DNA from: Actinomadura parmotrematis
GTDB lineage: Bacteria; Actinomycetota; Actinomycetes; Streptosporangiales; Streptosporangiaceae
Direction of reading: 5' to 3'
NCBI RefSeq assembly: GCF_019458805.1
Contig: NZ_JAIBOA010000017.1
Location: forward strand, 1 to 64,000
Length of the DNA stretch: 64,000 nt
Part shown: one piece after another, positions 1 to 9,204 of the stretch
How the letters are laid out: every line of letters begins with the position of its first letter
How positions within the stretch are numbered: position 1 is the stretch's first letter
Program-made: the position numbers and the translations under genes
The notes under the pieces: generated by a model
What the model saw: the letters and a program-made list of their open reading frames with translations, nothing else
Told to the model about the DNA's origin: nothing
Databases searched by the model: none

Positions 1-1
1 C

Positions 2-3000
2 CCCGCCGACGACGTCGAGGCCGTCCTCGACGACCCCGAGGAGATGCACCTGCGGCTGCTCTACCGCGACGAGCGCCGCTACGCCGCCGGCCGCAACGTC
101 GCCGTGCACGCCGACGCCGCCCCCGGCAGCCGCACCGCGCACCGCCTCACCACCACCTGGCTGCCCGTCCACGAGGTCCCCGCCACCGAAGCGCCCCAGG
201 GCCCCGGCTCGCCCCTCGCCGCCGCCGAACTGTCCATGGACGCCCTCGCCGCCGCCACCCGCGACCAGCTCCGCACCGGCCTGCAACCCCTCGTCGACGG
301 CTACGAGGAATGGCTCGACCTGCGCGCCGCGCAGATATCCGGCCTGCCCGAACCCCTGCGCCCCACCGCCGAGACCGCCATCGCCGAGGCCCGCCGCGCC
401 GCCGCCCGCATCGCCGCCGGCATCGACCTGCTCTGCGACCCCGGCGCCCCCTGGCACGCCGAAGCGCTGACGGCGTTCCGGTTCGCCAACCGGACCATGG
501 CGCTCCAGCGCCGCAATACCCAGCTCGTGCCGCTGCGCGAGCAGGGCGCCGGACACGCCGAGGGCGCCGCGCGGGTCGCCGCCCGCGGCGCCGCCGCGGC
601 GAGCTGGCGGCCGTTCCAGCTCGCGTTCGTCCTGCTGAACCTGCCCGCCCTCACCGACCCCGGCCACCCCGAACGCGCCGCCGACCACGAAGCCCTCGTC
701 GACCTGCTGTTCTTCCCCACCGGCGGCGGCAAGACCGAGGGCTACCTCGGCCTTATCGCCTACACCCTCGGCATCCGGCGCCTCCAGGGCGTCCTCGGCA
801 CCGGCGAGGACGCCCGCGACGGCACCGCCGGCACCGCCGTCCTCATGCGGTACACGCTGCGGCTCCTCACCGCCCAGCAGTTGCAGCGCGCCGCCGCCCT
901 CGTCTGCGCCGCCGAGGTCCTGCGCCGCGAGGACCCCGCCACCTGGGGCGGCGAACCGTTCCGCATCGGCCTGTGGGTCGGCGCCGGCGTGTCGCCCAAC
1001 TGGTTCGAGCAGGCCCGCGAGCAGATCGTCGAGGCCCGCGACTCCGGCCGCGGCCACCGCGCCAACGTCCTGCAGACCCTCGCCTGCCCCTGGTGCGCCG
1101 AACCCCTGGACGCCGCCCGCGACCTGCACATCGACGACGACCGGCGGCGCGTCCTGCTGTACTGCCCGCGCGGCGAGGGCACCGGCGCCTGCCCGTTCTC
1201 GCGCCGCGCCGCGCCCGGCGAGGGCCTGCCCATCCTCACCGTCGACGAGGAGATCTACCGGTACGCGCCGAGCCTGGTCATCGCCACCGTCGACAAGCTC
1301 GCCCAGCTGCCCTGGCAGGGCTTCGCCGGCATCCTGTTCGGCCGCGCCCGCAGCCGCTGCCCCCGCCACGGCCTGCGCCACGACGACCTCGACGAGCGCA
1401 CCACCTGCGCCGGCCGGCACCACCGCAAGGGCGGCCTGCCCGCCGCCACCGCCGGCCCCGTCACCCGGCTGCGGCCCCCCGACCTGGTCATCCAGGACGA
1501 GCTGCACCTCATCTCCGGCGCCCTCGGCACCTCCGTCGCGCTGTTCGAGGCCGCCGTCGCCGAACTGCTGTCCTGGCCCCACGAGGGCACCCGCACCGGA
1601 CCCAAGATCGTCGCGTCGACCGCGACGACCAAACGCGCCCGCCAGCAGGTCCGCGGCGTCTTCGGCCGCGGCCTGGCCGTCTTCCCGCCCCAGGTCATCG
1701 ACGCCGGCGACACCTTCTTCTCCCGGCGCACACCCGTCGACGACCGCCACCCCGGCCGCCGCTACCTGGGAGTGTGCGCGCACGGCGTCCGCCTGAAGTC
1801 CGCCGAGATCCGCCTCGCCGAGATCCTGCTGCTCGCCGGGCAGACCCTCTTCGACGCCCACGGCGCCGCCGCCGACCCCTACATGACCCTCGTCGGCTAC
1901 TTCAACGCCACCCGCGAGCTCGCCGGCATGCGCCGCTACCTCGACGACGACGTCACCACCCGCGTGCGCCGCCACGGCCGCGCCAAGGGCCTGTCGGACC
2001 GCATCGCCACCGCCGGCGGCATGCTCATCGTCCAGGAACTCACCTCCCGCATCTCCTCCGGCGACATCAGTGACGTCCTCAAGAGCCTGGAACGCTCCTT
2101 CGACCCCGACCTCGACACCGCCCGACGCCGTCGCGACGCCCCCGCCGAGCTCGCCCGCCACCGGCAGGCCGTGCGCGCCGCCAAGTCCGGCGAGCGGCCC
2201 CCGCCGCTCCACCCGATCGCCGACCGGTTCGGGCACCGCCGCCACGACCAGCGCGAACCCGTCGACGTCGTGCTCGCCACCTCCATGCTCCAGGTCGGCG
2301 TCGACGTCTCCCGCTTCGGCCTCATGGCGATGATCGGCCAGCCCAAGAACACCGCCGAGTACATCCAGGCGTCCTCGCGCGTCGGCCGCGACCCCGCCCG
2401 CCCCGGCCTCGTCGTCACCCTCTACAACTGGTCGCGCCCCCGCGACCTCGCCCACTACGAGGACTTCGAGCACTACCACGCCACCTTCTACCGGCAGGTC
2501 GAGGCCCTCTCGGTCACCCCCTACGCCCGCCGCGCCCTGGACCGCGGCGCCGCCGGCATGCTCGTCGCCGCCGTCCGCCAGTCCGCCGAGGACCGCTCCC
2601 GCAACCGCGACGCCTACGACGTCGACCTGTCCGCGCCGCCCGTGCGCGACATCGTCGCCCGGTTGCTGGACCGCGCCGAGGCCGTCGCCCACCGGCGCGG
2701 CCGCGACTACCTCCAGGAACGCGTCAAGGTCGTCTTCGACGAGTGGCAGGCCCGCAAGGACGGCGGCACCGCCCGCCTCGGCTACCGCGACGGCACCTGG
2801 AACCAGCAGACCCTCACCGGGCTGCTCGCCCCCGCCGGCAACGGGCGCTGGGGCGACCTCACCGTCGGCATGTCCATGCGCGAGACCGAGAACGAGATCA
2901 ACCTGCTGCTCCCCGCCGGCGACTCCCTCTACCGGCCGCTCCACCACCAGCCCGACTGGTCGTTCGGACCGCCCGCCGACACCGACGACGAGCCCGCCGG

Positions 3001-3043
3001 CGACGAGCTCGGCGAGTCCGCCCTCGACGGCAAGGGAGCCTGA
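2..3043 (+). CDS. drmA: DISARM helicase DrmA (5' end outside window)
   Basis: Superfamily 2 helicase of the DISARM anti-phage system, expected to act on incoming DNA together with DrmB. The frame is open to base 2, upstream of the first ATG (base 44), so the N-terminus lies off the window and 1013 codons are visible. Walker A is FFPTGGGKTE (about bases 709-738) and the Walker B-like motif is QDELHLI (about 1494). A Cys pair follows in CPWCAEPLD, and the C-terminal helicase half carries ATSMLQVGVDVSR and QASSRVGRD. The neighbours drmB (1 nt away) and drmC complete the conserved DISARM core. The methylase and other class-specific DISARM genes are not visible downstream, so they presumably lie to the left. 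Function rests on family recognition of all three adjacent genes. Confidence 0.9.
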   Translation, partial: PADDVEAVLDDPEEMHLRLLYRDERRYAAGRNVAVHADAAPGSRTAHRLTTTWLPVHEVPATEAPQGPGSPLAAAELSMDALAAATRDQLRTGLQPLVDGYEEWLDLRAAQISGLPEPLRPTAETAIAEARRAAARIAAGIDLLCDPGAPWHAEALTAFRFANRTMALQRRNTQLVPLREQGAGHAEGAARVAARGAAAASWRPFQLAFVLLNLPALTDPGHPERAADHEALVDLLFFPTGGGKTEGYLGLIAYTLGIRRLQGVLGTGEDARDGTAGTAVLMRYTLRLLTAQQLQRAAALVCAAEVLRREDPATWGGEPFRIGLWVGAGVSPNWFEQAREQIVEARDSGRGHRANVLQTLACPWCAEPLDAARDLHIDDDRRRVLLYCPRGEGTGACPFSRRAAPGEGLPILTVDEEIYRYAPSLVIATVDKLAQLPWQGFAGILFGRARSRCPRHGLRHDDLDERTTCAGRHHRKGGLPAATAGPVTRLRPPDLVIQDELHLISGALGTSVALFEAAVAELLSWPHEGTRTGPKIVASTATTKRARQQVRGVFGRGLAVFPPQVIDAGDTFFSRRTPVDDRHPGRRYLGVCAHGVRLKSAEIRLAEILLLAGQTLFDAHGAAADPYMTLVGYFNATRELAGMRRYLDDDVTTRVRRHGRAKGLSDRIATAGGMLIVQELTSRISSGDISDVLKSLERSFDPDLDTARRRRDAPAELARHRQAVRAAKSGERPPPLHPIADRFGHRRHDQREPVDVVLATSMLQVGVDVSRFGLMAMIGQPKNTAEYIQASSRVGRDPARPGLVVTLYNWSRPRDLAHYEDFEHYHATFYRQVEALSVTPYARRALDRGAAGMLVAAVRQSAEDRSRNRDAYDVDLSAPPVRDIVARLLDRAEAVAHRRGRDYLQERVKVVFDEWQARKDGGTARLGYRDGTWNQQTLTGLLAPAGNGRWGDLTVGMSMRETENEINLLLPAGDSLYRPLHHQPDWSFGPPADTDDEPAGDELGESALDGKGA

Positions 3044-3044
3044 C

Positions 3045-4967
3045 ATGACCGGCACCGCCTTCCACCACCGCCGGGTCGGCAGCGTCCGCCCCAGCCACCT
3101 GATGTTCACCGGCGGCGTCGGCGCCCTCGTCGACCTGCCGAACTTCTCCGTCCTCGTCAAGGGCCTGGACGACTGGCGGCCCGACACCGTCCCCGGCGGC
3201 GTCGCGCCCATCGCCGAGCCCCGCCTCCTCGCCGCCGTCCAGGCGCGCCTCGGCCCCGGCGTGCAGAAACTGCTGCCCGCCCCCTGGCTGGAGGGCCTGG
3301 ACGCCGACCCCAAGGGACCCGCCGCCCGCGTCGGCGTCCCCGTCGCGCCGTTCCCCAACTGGTTCCGCTGCACCTACTGCAACGAGCTCGGCGCCCTGGA
3401 CTCGCGCGTGTTCGCCTTCCAGAACCCGCAGCCGCGCCGCCCCCACGAGGCCAAGTTCGTCCACGACAAATGCCGCAAGCGCGGGCAGCCGCCGCTCGCC
3501 GTCGCCGCCCGCTTCGTGCTGGCCTGCACCAACGGCCACCTCGACGAGTTCCCCTACGCGCACTTCGTGCACCGCGGCGGGCCCTGCCCCGAGGCCACCC
3601 ACCCCCGGCTGCGCATGGACGACCGCGGCGGCAACCTCGGCGCCAACGTCGAGATCGCCTGCGTCAACTGCGGGCAGCACCGCAACATCCGCGACGCCCA
3701 GGGCAAGCGCGGCGAGCAGAACCTGCCGCGCTGCCGGGGCCGCCACCCCCACCTCGGCGAGTTCGACGTCAAGGGCTGCGCCCAGGCCCCCAAACTGCTG
3801 GTCGTCGGCGCCTCCAACCAGTGGTTCGCCCAGACCCTGTCGGCCCTCGCCGTCCCCAAGACCGACGCCGGCCTGCTCGACACCCTCGTCGAACGCCACT
3901 GGAAGGCGCTGTGGAACCTGTCCAGGGACACCTACGCCTGGGCCCGCGACAACGACGTGCCGGCCTTCGTCGACCTCAGACGCTGGAGCGATGAGGAGAT
4001 CCACGAGGCGGTCGAGCGCCACCGCGCCGAGAACGACGACGGCGACGGCGGCTCCGCCCGCCCCAGCCCCCTGGACCTGCACACCGCCGAATGGCAGGTG
4101 TTCTCCGCCGCCCGCCTGCCCGACCCCAGCGAGGACTTCGTCCTCCGCCGCGACCTGGACGGCGTCCCCGCCGCCCTCACCGACGTGTTCACCGACGTCG
4201 TCCAGGCCGAACGGCTCCGCGAGGTGCGCGCCCTCACCGGCTTCACCCGCCTGGACGCCCCCGACCCCGAGGACCCCGACCTGGTCACCAACGTCCGCCT
4301 CGCCCGCTCCAGTCCCACCTGGGCCCCGGCGAGCGAGGTGCGCGGCGAGGGCATCTTCCTGCGGCTGCCCGAGGACGTCCTGCGGGACTGGGAGGAACGG
4401 GTCCACGCCTCCGCCTCCGACGCCCTGCCGCGCCACCGCGGCGCCTACGCCGCCCACCGCGCCAACCGCTTCTCCGACCGGATCGCCACCTCCGCCGACT
4501 TCGACGACATGGCGGGCTGGCCCGGCCTCCGCTTCCTCGCCCTGCACACCCTGTCGCACCTGCTCATCCGCACCATCGCCCTGGAGTGCGGCTACAGCTC
4601 CGCCAGCCTGTCGGAACGCATCTACAGCCCCACCCCCGAGGACCCCGAACGCGCCGGCATCCTCATCTACACGGCCGTGCCCGACGCCGACGGCACCCTC
4701 GGCGGCCTCGTGTCGCTCGCCGAACCCGCCGAGCTCGTCCGCCTCACCCGCCGGGCGCTCACCGGCGCCCTGCATTGCTCCTCCGACCCGCTGTGCGCCG
4801 ACCGGCTGCCCAACCCCCCCGACGAGGACGTCCTGCACGGCGCCGCCTGCCACGCCTGCCTGTTCGTGTCCGAGACCACCTGCGAGCGCGGCAACAAGTT
4901 CCTCGACCGGCGCTTCGTCGTCCCGATCGGCGACCCCGACCTCGCCCTCTACCCGGAACTGCCGTGA
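3045..4967 (+). CDS. drmB: DISARM DUF1998-domain protein DrmB
   Basis: Second core gene of DISARM; in the family DrmB partners the helicase DrmA. It is 640 aa. The N-terminal block RVGSVRPSHLMFTGGVGALV is typical of DrmB. Several Cys pairs suggest zinc ribbons: CTYCNELG near residue 108, CVNCGQH near 206, and a C-terminal CHACLFVSETTCERGN near 606-621, which is the DUF1998 signature. ATG 3045 sits one base after the drmA stop, with a GGGAG ribosome site inside the drmA end. The drmB stop overlaps the drmC start as GTGA. All motifs look intact and the length is ordinary for the family. Confidence 0.92.
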   Translation: MTGTAFHHRRVGSVRPSHLMFTGGVGALVDLPNFSVLVKGLDDWRPDTVPGGVAPIAEPRLLAAVQARLGPGVQKLLPAPWLEGLDADPKGPAARVGVPVAPFPNWFRCTYCNELGALDSRVFAFQNPQPRRPHEAKFVHDKCRKRGQPPLAVAARFVLACTNGHLDEFPYAHFVHRGGPCPEATHPRLRMDDRGGNLGANVEIACVNCGQHRNIRDAQGKRGEQNLPRCRGRHPHLGEFDVKGCAQAPKLLVVGASNQWFAQTLSALAVPKTDAGLLDTLVERHWKALWNLSRDTYAWARDNDVPAFVDLRRWSDEEIHEAVERHRAENDDGDGGSARPSPLDLHTAEWQVFSAARLPDPSEDFVLRRDLDGVPAALTDVFTDVVQAERLREVRALTGFTRLDAPDPEDPDLVTNVRLARSSPTWAPASEVRGEGIFLRLPEDVLRDWEERVHASASDALPRHRGAYAAHRANRFSDRIATSADFDDMAGWPGLRFLALHTLSHLLIRTIALECGYSSASLSERIYSPTPEDPERAGILIYTAVPDADGTLGGLVSLAEPAELVRLTRRALTGALHCSSDPLCADRLPNPPDEDVLHGAACHACLFVSETTCERGNKFLDRRFVVPIGDPDLALYPELP

Positions 4968-5716
4968 GGGCCCCGCTGGAGCGGTTCGCCGCCGCCGCGG
5001 AGGGACCGGCCCTGCGGCTCGGCCCGTCCCGGCTGCGGACCCTCGCCGCCCGCATCGCCGGCCAGCGCACCTACGGGCTGCGCGACGCCGTCCCCGGCTT
5101 CACCGCCGACGTCGACGCCCTCCTCGCGGCGTCCGACCAGGAGGACCTCGAACCCCAGGCCGTCGCGGCCTACCTGCTCGGCGTCGCGGCCGCCCTCGCC
5201 CACCAGGGGGCCGCCGTGCGGGTCGAGTCGGTCTGGAGCGGCCCCACCAGCCACGCCGTGCCCGTCCGCGCCACCGTCCGGGCGCTCACCGAGCTGGTGG
5301 ACCGCGCCCGCCGCGAACTGCTGCTGATGACCTACTCCGCCAAGCCCTACCCGCCGCTGCGGCAGGCCCTCGCCGCCGCGACCGGGCGCGGCGTCACCGT
5401 CCGGGCCGTCGTCGAGACGCTGCAGGGCGCCGGCAGCGCCCTGTCCGGAGACGAGCCCGCCGCCGCGTTCCAGGACACCGGCACCGAGCTGTGGCACTGG
5501 CCCGTCGACCGGCGCGCCGCCGCCAAGGACAAGATGCACGCCAAGATCGCGGTGGGGGACCGGCGGGAACTGCTGGTCAGCAGCGCCAACCTGACCCATT
5601 CCGGAATCGGCGGCAACCTGGAGGCCGGGCTGCTCGTCCGCGGCGGCAGCGCCCCCGAGCGCGCCGCCGAGCACTTCGACGCGCTGCGCGCCGAAGGCGT
5701 CCTGCGGCGCCTCTGA
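4964..5716 (+). CDS. drmC: DISARM phospholipase D-like protein DrmC
   Basis: Third core DISARM gene, a 250-aa phospholipase D superfamily protein. Family work shows DrmC is often dispensable for protection; a nuclease or phosphodiesterase role is inferred from the fold. One HxK(x)4D motif is visible, HAKIAVGD, followed by SSANLTHSGIGGN, in the last 75 residues. With only one HKD copy per chain, the active site would normally form in a dimer. The GTG start at 4964 overlaps the drmB stop (GTGA), implying translational coupling. No DISARM methylase follows; the next gene on this strand is a protein kinase after a 120-nt gap. Confidence 0.9.
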   Translation: MRAPLERFAAAAEGPALRLGPSRLRTLAARIAGQRTYGLRDAVPGFTADVDALLAASDQEDLEPQAVAAYLLGVAAALAHQGAAVRVESVWSGPTSHAVPVRATVRALTELVDRARRELLLMTYSAKPYPPLRQALAAATGRGVTVRAVVETLQGAGSALSGDEPAAAFQDTGTELWHWPVDRRAAAKDKMHAKIAVGDRRELLVSSANLTHSGIGGNLEAGLLVRGGSAPERAAEHFDALRAEGVLRRL

Positions 5717-5836
5717 TCCACCCGCGGAGGGGTTTCGGGCCGTTCGCGCGTTACGGGAGGAAGGGCGGGCGAACGGTGGTTGAATGCTGGAGGAAATCGG
5801 GGCCGGTCGCATTCTGACCGACGGAGGGGCGACGCC

Positions 5837-7279
5837 GTGACCATCATCGCCGACCGCTACGAGCTGGACCGCTACAAGCTCGGCCCCGGCGGCATGGGCA
5901 TGGTGTACGGGGCGCTCGACCGCGTCCTCGCCCGCCGGGTGGCGGTCAAGCTCCTGCGGCCCCCCGCTGGCCCCGACGCCGAGACGGCCGTCAAACGGTT
6001 CCGGCGCGAGGCGCGGGCGGTCGCCGGCCTGAACCACCCCGGCGTCCCCGCCCTCTACGACATCGGCCGCCAGGACGGCGGGGAGTTCGCCGACTGCCCC
6101 TACCTGGTCATGGAGCTGGTCGGCGGCGCGCCCCTGTCCACCCTGCTGGACGAGCACGGGAGGCTGCCGGTCGGCTGGGCGGCGGCGCTCACCGCCCAGG
6201 CGTGCGCGGTGCTCGACCACGCGCACGGGAGCGGGCTCGTGCACCGCGACCTCAAACCGCAGAACATGATGGTGACGCCCGACGGGGCGCTGCGCGTCCT
6301 GGACTTCGGGCTGGCCGCCATCGTGGCGGGCGACGACTCCGGCCGGCTCACCGGCACCGGCCAGTACCCCGGCACCCTCGCCTACATCGCCCCCGAACGC
6401 TTCGACGCCGGCTGCGAACCCGACCCCGCCTGCGACCTGTACGCGCTCGGCGTCATCCTGTACGAGGCGCTGAGCGGCGCCAACCCGTTCGCCGCGAACG
6501 ACATCCCGGCGGTGATCAGAGCGCAGCTGGAACGGGTCCCCCCGGCGATCGAGGACGTGCCCGGCGAGCTGGACCGCCTCGCGCGGGCGCTCCTGGAGAA
6601 GAAACCCGGCGACCGGCCCGGATCGGCCGCCGAGGTCTACCGGCTGCTCGTCCCGCACCTCGGGACGCTGTCGCCGCTCGCCCGCGACATCCGCGCCGGC
6701 GCGACACCGCAGCGCATGTACGCGGCGGTGCTCGCCCGGACGCCCGGCGCCGCTGCCGCCGGCGCTCCGGCCGGTGCGCCGCTCGCGGCCGCGGTGCCGC
6801 GGCAGGACGGTCCGCCCGCCGTGACCGAGGCCGTCAGCCTGGGCGACCTCGTCCGCGCCCGCCGCCACGCCGACCGGCTCGTGCGCGAGGCGCGCTACGA
6901 CGAGGCGGCCCGCGCGCTCGGCAACCCCCTGCCCCCCGCCGCCGACACCTTCGGCGCCGACCACACCGCCGTGGTGGAACTGCGTGCGCATTTGGCCGAC
7001 GCGCAGCTCCGGGCCGGCGAGTACGCCGCCGCGACCGAGACCTACGGGGCGCTGGCCGAGACCACCGCCCGGCGCGACGGGCCCGAGGACCCGCAGGCCC
7101 TCGCCCACCGGTTCCAGGAGGCCAACTGCCTCGCCCTGGCGGGCGACCGCGCCGAGGCGCTGGACCTGCTCCGCGGCCTGCTGGCCGACGAGACCCGCTG
7201 GTACGGCCGGACCGACGAGCGCGTGCGCGACCTGCGACGCAAGATCTTCCTGCTGGAGGCGGCGGCGACGGATCGCTGA
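5837..7279 (+). CDS. Soluble Ser/Thr protein kinase with TPR-like C-terminus (kinase 1)
   Basis: Hanks-type (PknB-like) kinase of 480 aa. The domain spans about residues 8-270, with glycine loop LGPGGMGMVY, catalytic lysine in VAVKLL (near 37), HRDLKPQN (near 135), DFG (near 155) and an APE-type YIAPERF. Residues 340-480 form paired-helix repeats resembling TPRs. No transmembrane segment is seen, unlike PknB/PASTA kinases, so it should be cytoplasmic. GTG 5837 is chosen because GGAGGGG lies 7 nt upstream (5823-5829); upstream in-frame ATGs lack such a site. It lies between DISARM and a beta-CASP protein and is a paralogue, with the same tail architecture, of kinase 3 at 21850. A signalling role in defence is inference. 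Confidence 0.88.
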   Translation: MTIIADRYELDRYKLGPGGMGMVYGALDRVLARRVAVKLLRPPAGPDAETAVKRFRREARAVAGLNHPGVPALYDIGRQDGGEFADCPYLVMELVGGAPLSTLLDEHGRLPVGWAAALTAQACAVLDHAHGSGLVHRDLKPQNMMVTPDGALRVLDFGLAAIVAGDDSGRLTGTGQYPGTLAYIAPERFDAGCEPDPACDLYALGVILYEALSGANPFAANDIPAVIRAQLERVPPAIEDVPGELDRLARALLEKKPGDRPGSAAEVYRLLVPHLGTLSPLARDIRAGATPQRMYAAVLARTPGAAAAGAPAGAPLAAAVPRQDGPPAVTEAVSLGDLVRARRHADRLVREARYDEAARALGNPLPPAADTFGADHTAVVELRAHLADAQLRAGEYAAATETYGALAETTARRDGPEDPQALAHRFQEANCLALAGDRAEALDLLRGLLADETRWYGRTDERVRDLRRKIFLLEAAATDR

Positions 7280-7304
7280 CCGCTTCCCTCGGTTGTGAAT
7301 CTGA

Positions 7305-7353
7305 TTGACACAAGTTCATGGCATTGACTCATGGAATGTCTTTCTTGTGTTAC
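7305..7353 (+). promoter_or_regulatory. Candidate promoter of the beta-CASP gene
   Basis: An AT-rich patch inside GC-rich DNA. TTGACT (7324-7329) and TGTTAC (7348-7353) are separated by 18 nt, about 35 nt before the ATG at 7389. A second TTGACA lies at 7305-7310. Assignment is by sequence match only. Confidence 0.4.
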
Positions 7354-7388
7354 GTTGGCCCTCTTGTCGCGCCAGTACGGGAGGCCGT

Positions 7389-9185
7389 ATGGGAGCAGCG
7401 CACCGCTGTGCCGGATGTGGCGAGGGTCCGGCGCCTTACCGAGCAGAGCTCGCCGAGGACCGCGCGGAGGCCGCCTGCGCGGCGGCCCTGGACCTCATCG
7501 AAGCCGCCGACCTGCGGAAGGTGCTGCGGCAGGCACCGCCGAAGATCCAGCGCCACTTGCTGTCCTACCTGCACCTGCGGGACTCCAAGAAGGTCACCGA
7601 CCGGATCGCCGAACAGCTGCTGCGAGCCGTGCGCGGCGGCGACCCCCGGCGCCGCGCCGCGCTGGACGAGATGCTCGCCAGCCCCGTCCGGCACGCCCTG
7701 TCCAACGCCGAGGGCCGCACCGCGGCCGACTGCGCTGCCCTGCTGGAAGGACGCGCCCCCGACGTCCCCGCCGGGCAGGTCTCCTGGCTCCTGCACCCGT
7801 CCTTCTGGGACCAGCCGCTGCCGATCGTGCGCTGGCGCCTGGCCCGCGGGCTGCGCGACAGCCTCCCGCTGAGCGCGCTCGCGCTCGGCCTGCTCGTCGC
7901 CGACGCCGACGTCCTCGGCGACGCCGGCCAGGCCCTGCGCGAGGCATGGACCGCGCTCCGCGCCGACCACCCCGAACTGCCCCGCGACCCCGCCGGCATC
8001 GAGCAGGCGCTGGCCGGGCCGCTGGACGCCGTCGTCGTCACCCACGCCCACCTCGACCACTGCGGCTACGTGCCCGCCCTCGTCGCCCGGCGGCCCGGGC
8101 TCCGCGTCATCGCCACCCCCGAGACCGTCCGCCTCATGCCGGTGATGTGGGCCGACAGCGTCAAGGTGATGCGCGGCCGCGACCGCGACCGCACCCGCTG
8201 GGGCCTCGCCGAAGCCGGCGCGCTCTACGACCACGCCGACCTGGAGGACGCCGCGCGGAGCTGCGAGGAACTGCGCTTCGGCGCGGCCCGCCGGATCGGC
8301 GAGCTGACCGTCGAGCTGTTCCCCGCCGGGCACATCCTCGGCGCGGCCGGCGTCGTCGTGCACGCCGGCGGCGACCGCGCCGTCATCACCGGCGACATCT
8401 CCGGCTTCCGCCAGGAGAGCGTCGACGGCTACGCGCTGCCGGACGCCGCCCGCGGCGCCGGCCTGCTGGTCATGGAGAGCACCTGCTGCACCGAGGAGCA
8501 CCGCGGCCGCGACGCGCGCGTCGGCGACCTCGTCCGCGCCGCGCGCGAGGTCTGCGACGGCGGCGGCCGGGTGCTCGTCCCCGCTTTCGCGCTCGGCCGC
8601 GCCCAGGAGATCGCCCTCATCCTGCGCCGCCACCTGCCGGGCGTCCCGGTCCGCATCGACGGCATGGCGCGCGAGCTCAGCGAGCTGTTCGAGGCATCGA
8701 CCGCCGGCACCGACCACCCGCTGGAGATCTTCGGCGGCGGCGTCGCGCCCGCCAACCGGCCCGCCGACCTGGACTCCTTCCGCCGCAGCGTGGTCATCAC
8801 CACCTCCGGCATGCTGACCGGCGGCCCCGCCGTCCAGTGGGCGCGGCGCATCCTGCCCGACCCCGGTAGCGCCCTGTTCGTCTCCGGCTACCAGGACGAG
8901 GAGTCGCCCGGACGCGCGCTGCTGCGGCTCGCCGGCGAAGGCGGCGGCGCCTTCACCCTCCCCGACCACGGCGGCGACGTCACCGTCCCCGTCCGGGCCA
9001 GGGTCGAGACCATGCGGCTGTCCGGGCACGCCGACCGGGCCGCCCTGCTGGACATCGCCGACGAGGTCGCCGCCCGCGAGATCATGCTCGTGCACGGCCT
9101 GCGCGGCCGGCAGCGGCGCTTCGGCGAGGTCCTGGAGATGCGCGGCCACGACGTCCGCGCGACCGGGGCCTGGCGGGCGGGCTGA
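7389..9185 (+). CDS. Beta-CASP metallo-beta-lactamase-fold nuclease-like protein with novel N-terminus
   Basis: Protein of 598 aa related to the CPSF-73/RNase J-like beta-CASP group, which usually cleaves RNA or DNA. Metal motif 2, THAHLDHCGYVP, begins near residue 216. It is followed by the FPAGHILGAAG histidine, the TGDISGF aspartate, and beta-CASP blocks VLVPAFALGRAQE, TTSGMLTGG, SGYQDEESPGRALL and MRLSGHAD. The first 215 residues carry a CxxC (CAGCGEG) and a helical region, but not the usual opening strands of the fold (the GS/ILVDCG-type segment before HxHxDH). ATG 7389 follows GGGAGG. The stop codon lies in the loop of a terminator shared with the converging pPIWI-RE operon. Involvement in defence is inferred from location. 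Confidence 0.8.
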   Translation: MGAAHRCAGCGEGPAPYRAELAEDRAEAACAAALDLIEAADLRKVLRQAPPKIQRHLLSYLHLRDSKKVTDRIAEQLLRAVRGGDPRRRAALDEMLASPVRHALSNAEGRTAADCAALLEGRAPDVPAGQVSWLLHPSFWDQPLPIVRWRLARGLRDSLPLSALALGLLVADADVLGDAGQALREAWTALRADHPELPRDPAGIEQALAGPLDAVVVTHAHLDHCGYVPALVARRPGLRVIATPETVRLMPVMWADSVKVMRGRDRDRTRWGLAEAGALYDHADLEDAARSCEELRFGAARRIGELTVELFPAGHILGAAGVVVHAGGDRAVITGDISGFRQESVDGYALPDAARGAGLLVMESTCCTEEHRGRDARVGDLVRAAREVCDGGGRVLVPAFALGRAQEIALILRRHLPGVPVRIDGMARELSELFEASTAGTDHPLEIFGGGVAPANRPADLDSFRRSVVITTSGMLTGGPAVQWARRILPDPGSALFVSGYQDEESPGRALLRLAGEGGGAFTLPDHGGDVTVPVRARVETMRLSGHADRAALLDIADEVAAREIMLVHGLRGRQRRFGEVLEMRGHDVRATGAWRAG

Positions 9186-9203
9186 CGGCCCGCCCGCCAG
9201 GCC
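9167..9203. terminator. Bidirectional terminator between beta-CASP gene and pPIWI-RE operon
   Basis: A perfect 16-bp inverted repeat (arms 9167-9182 and 9188-9203) with a 5-nt loop, TGACG. The loop contains the TGA stop of the plus-strand gene, and the right arm ends one base before the minus-strand stop at 9205. No T-tract follows, as is common in actinomycetes. Confidence 0.8.
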
Positions 9204-9204
9204 G

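Noticed and set aside
2898..4853. Long minus-strand open frame of 651 codons opposite drmB
   Set aside because: Gly/Ala/Val-rich composition without motifs, antisense to a strongly conserved gene; typical artefact of high-GC coding DNA.
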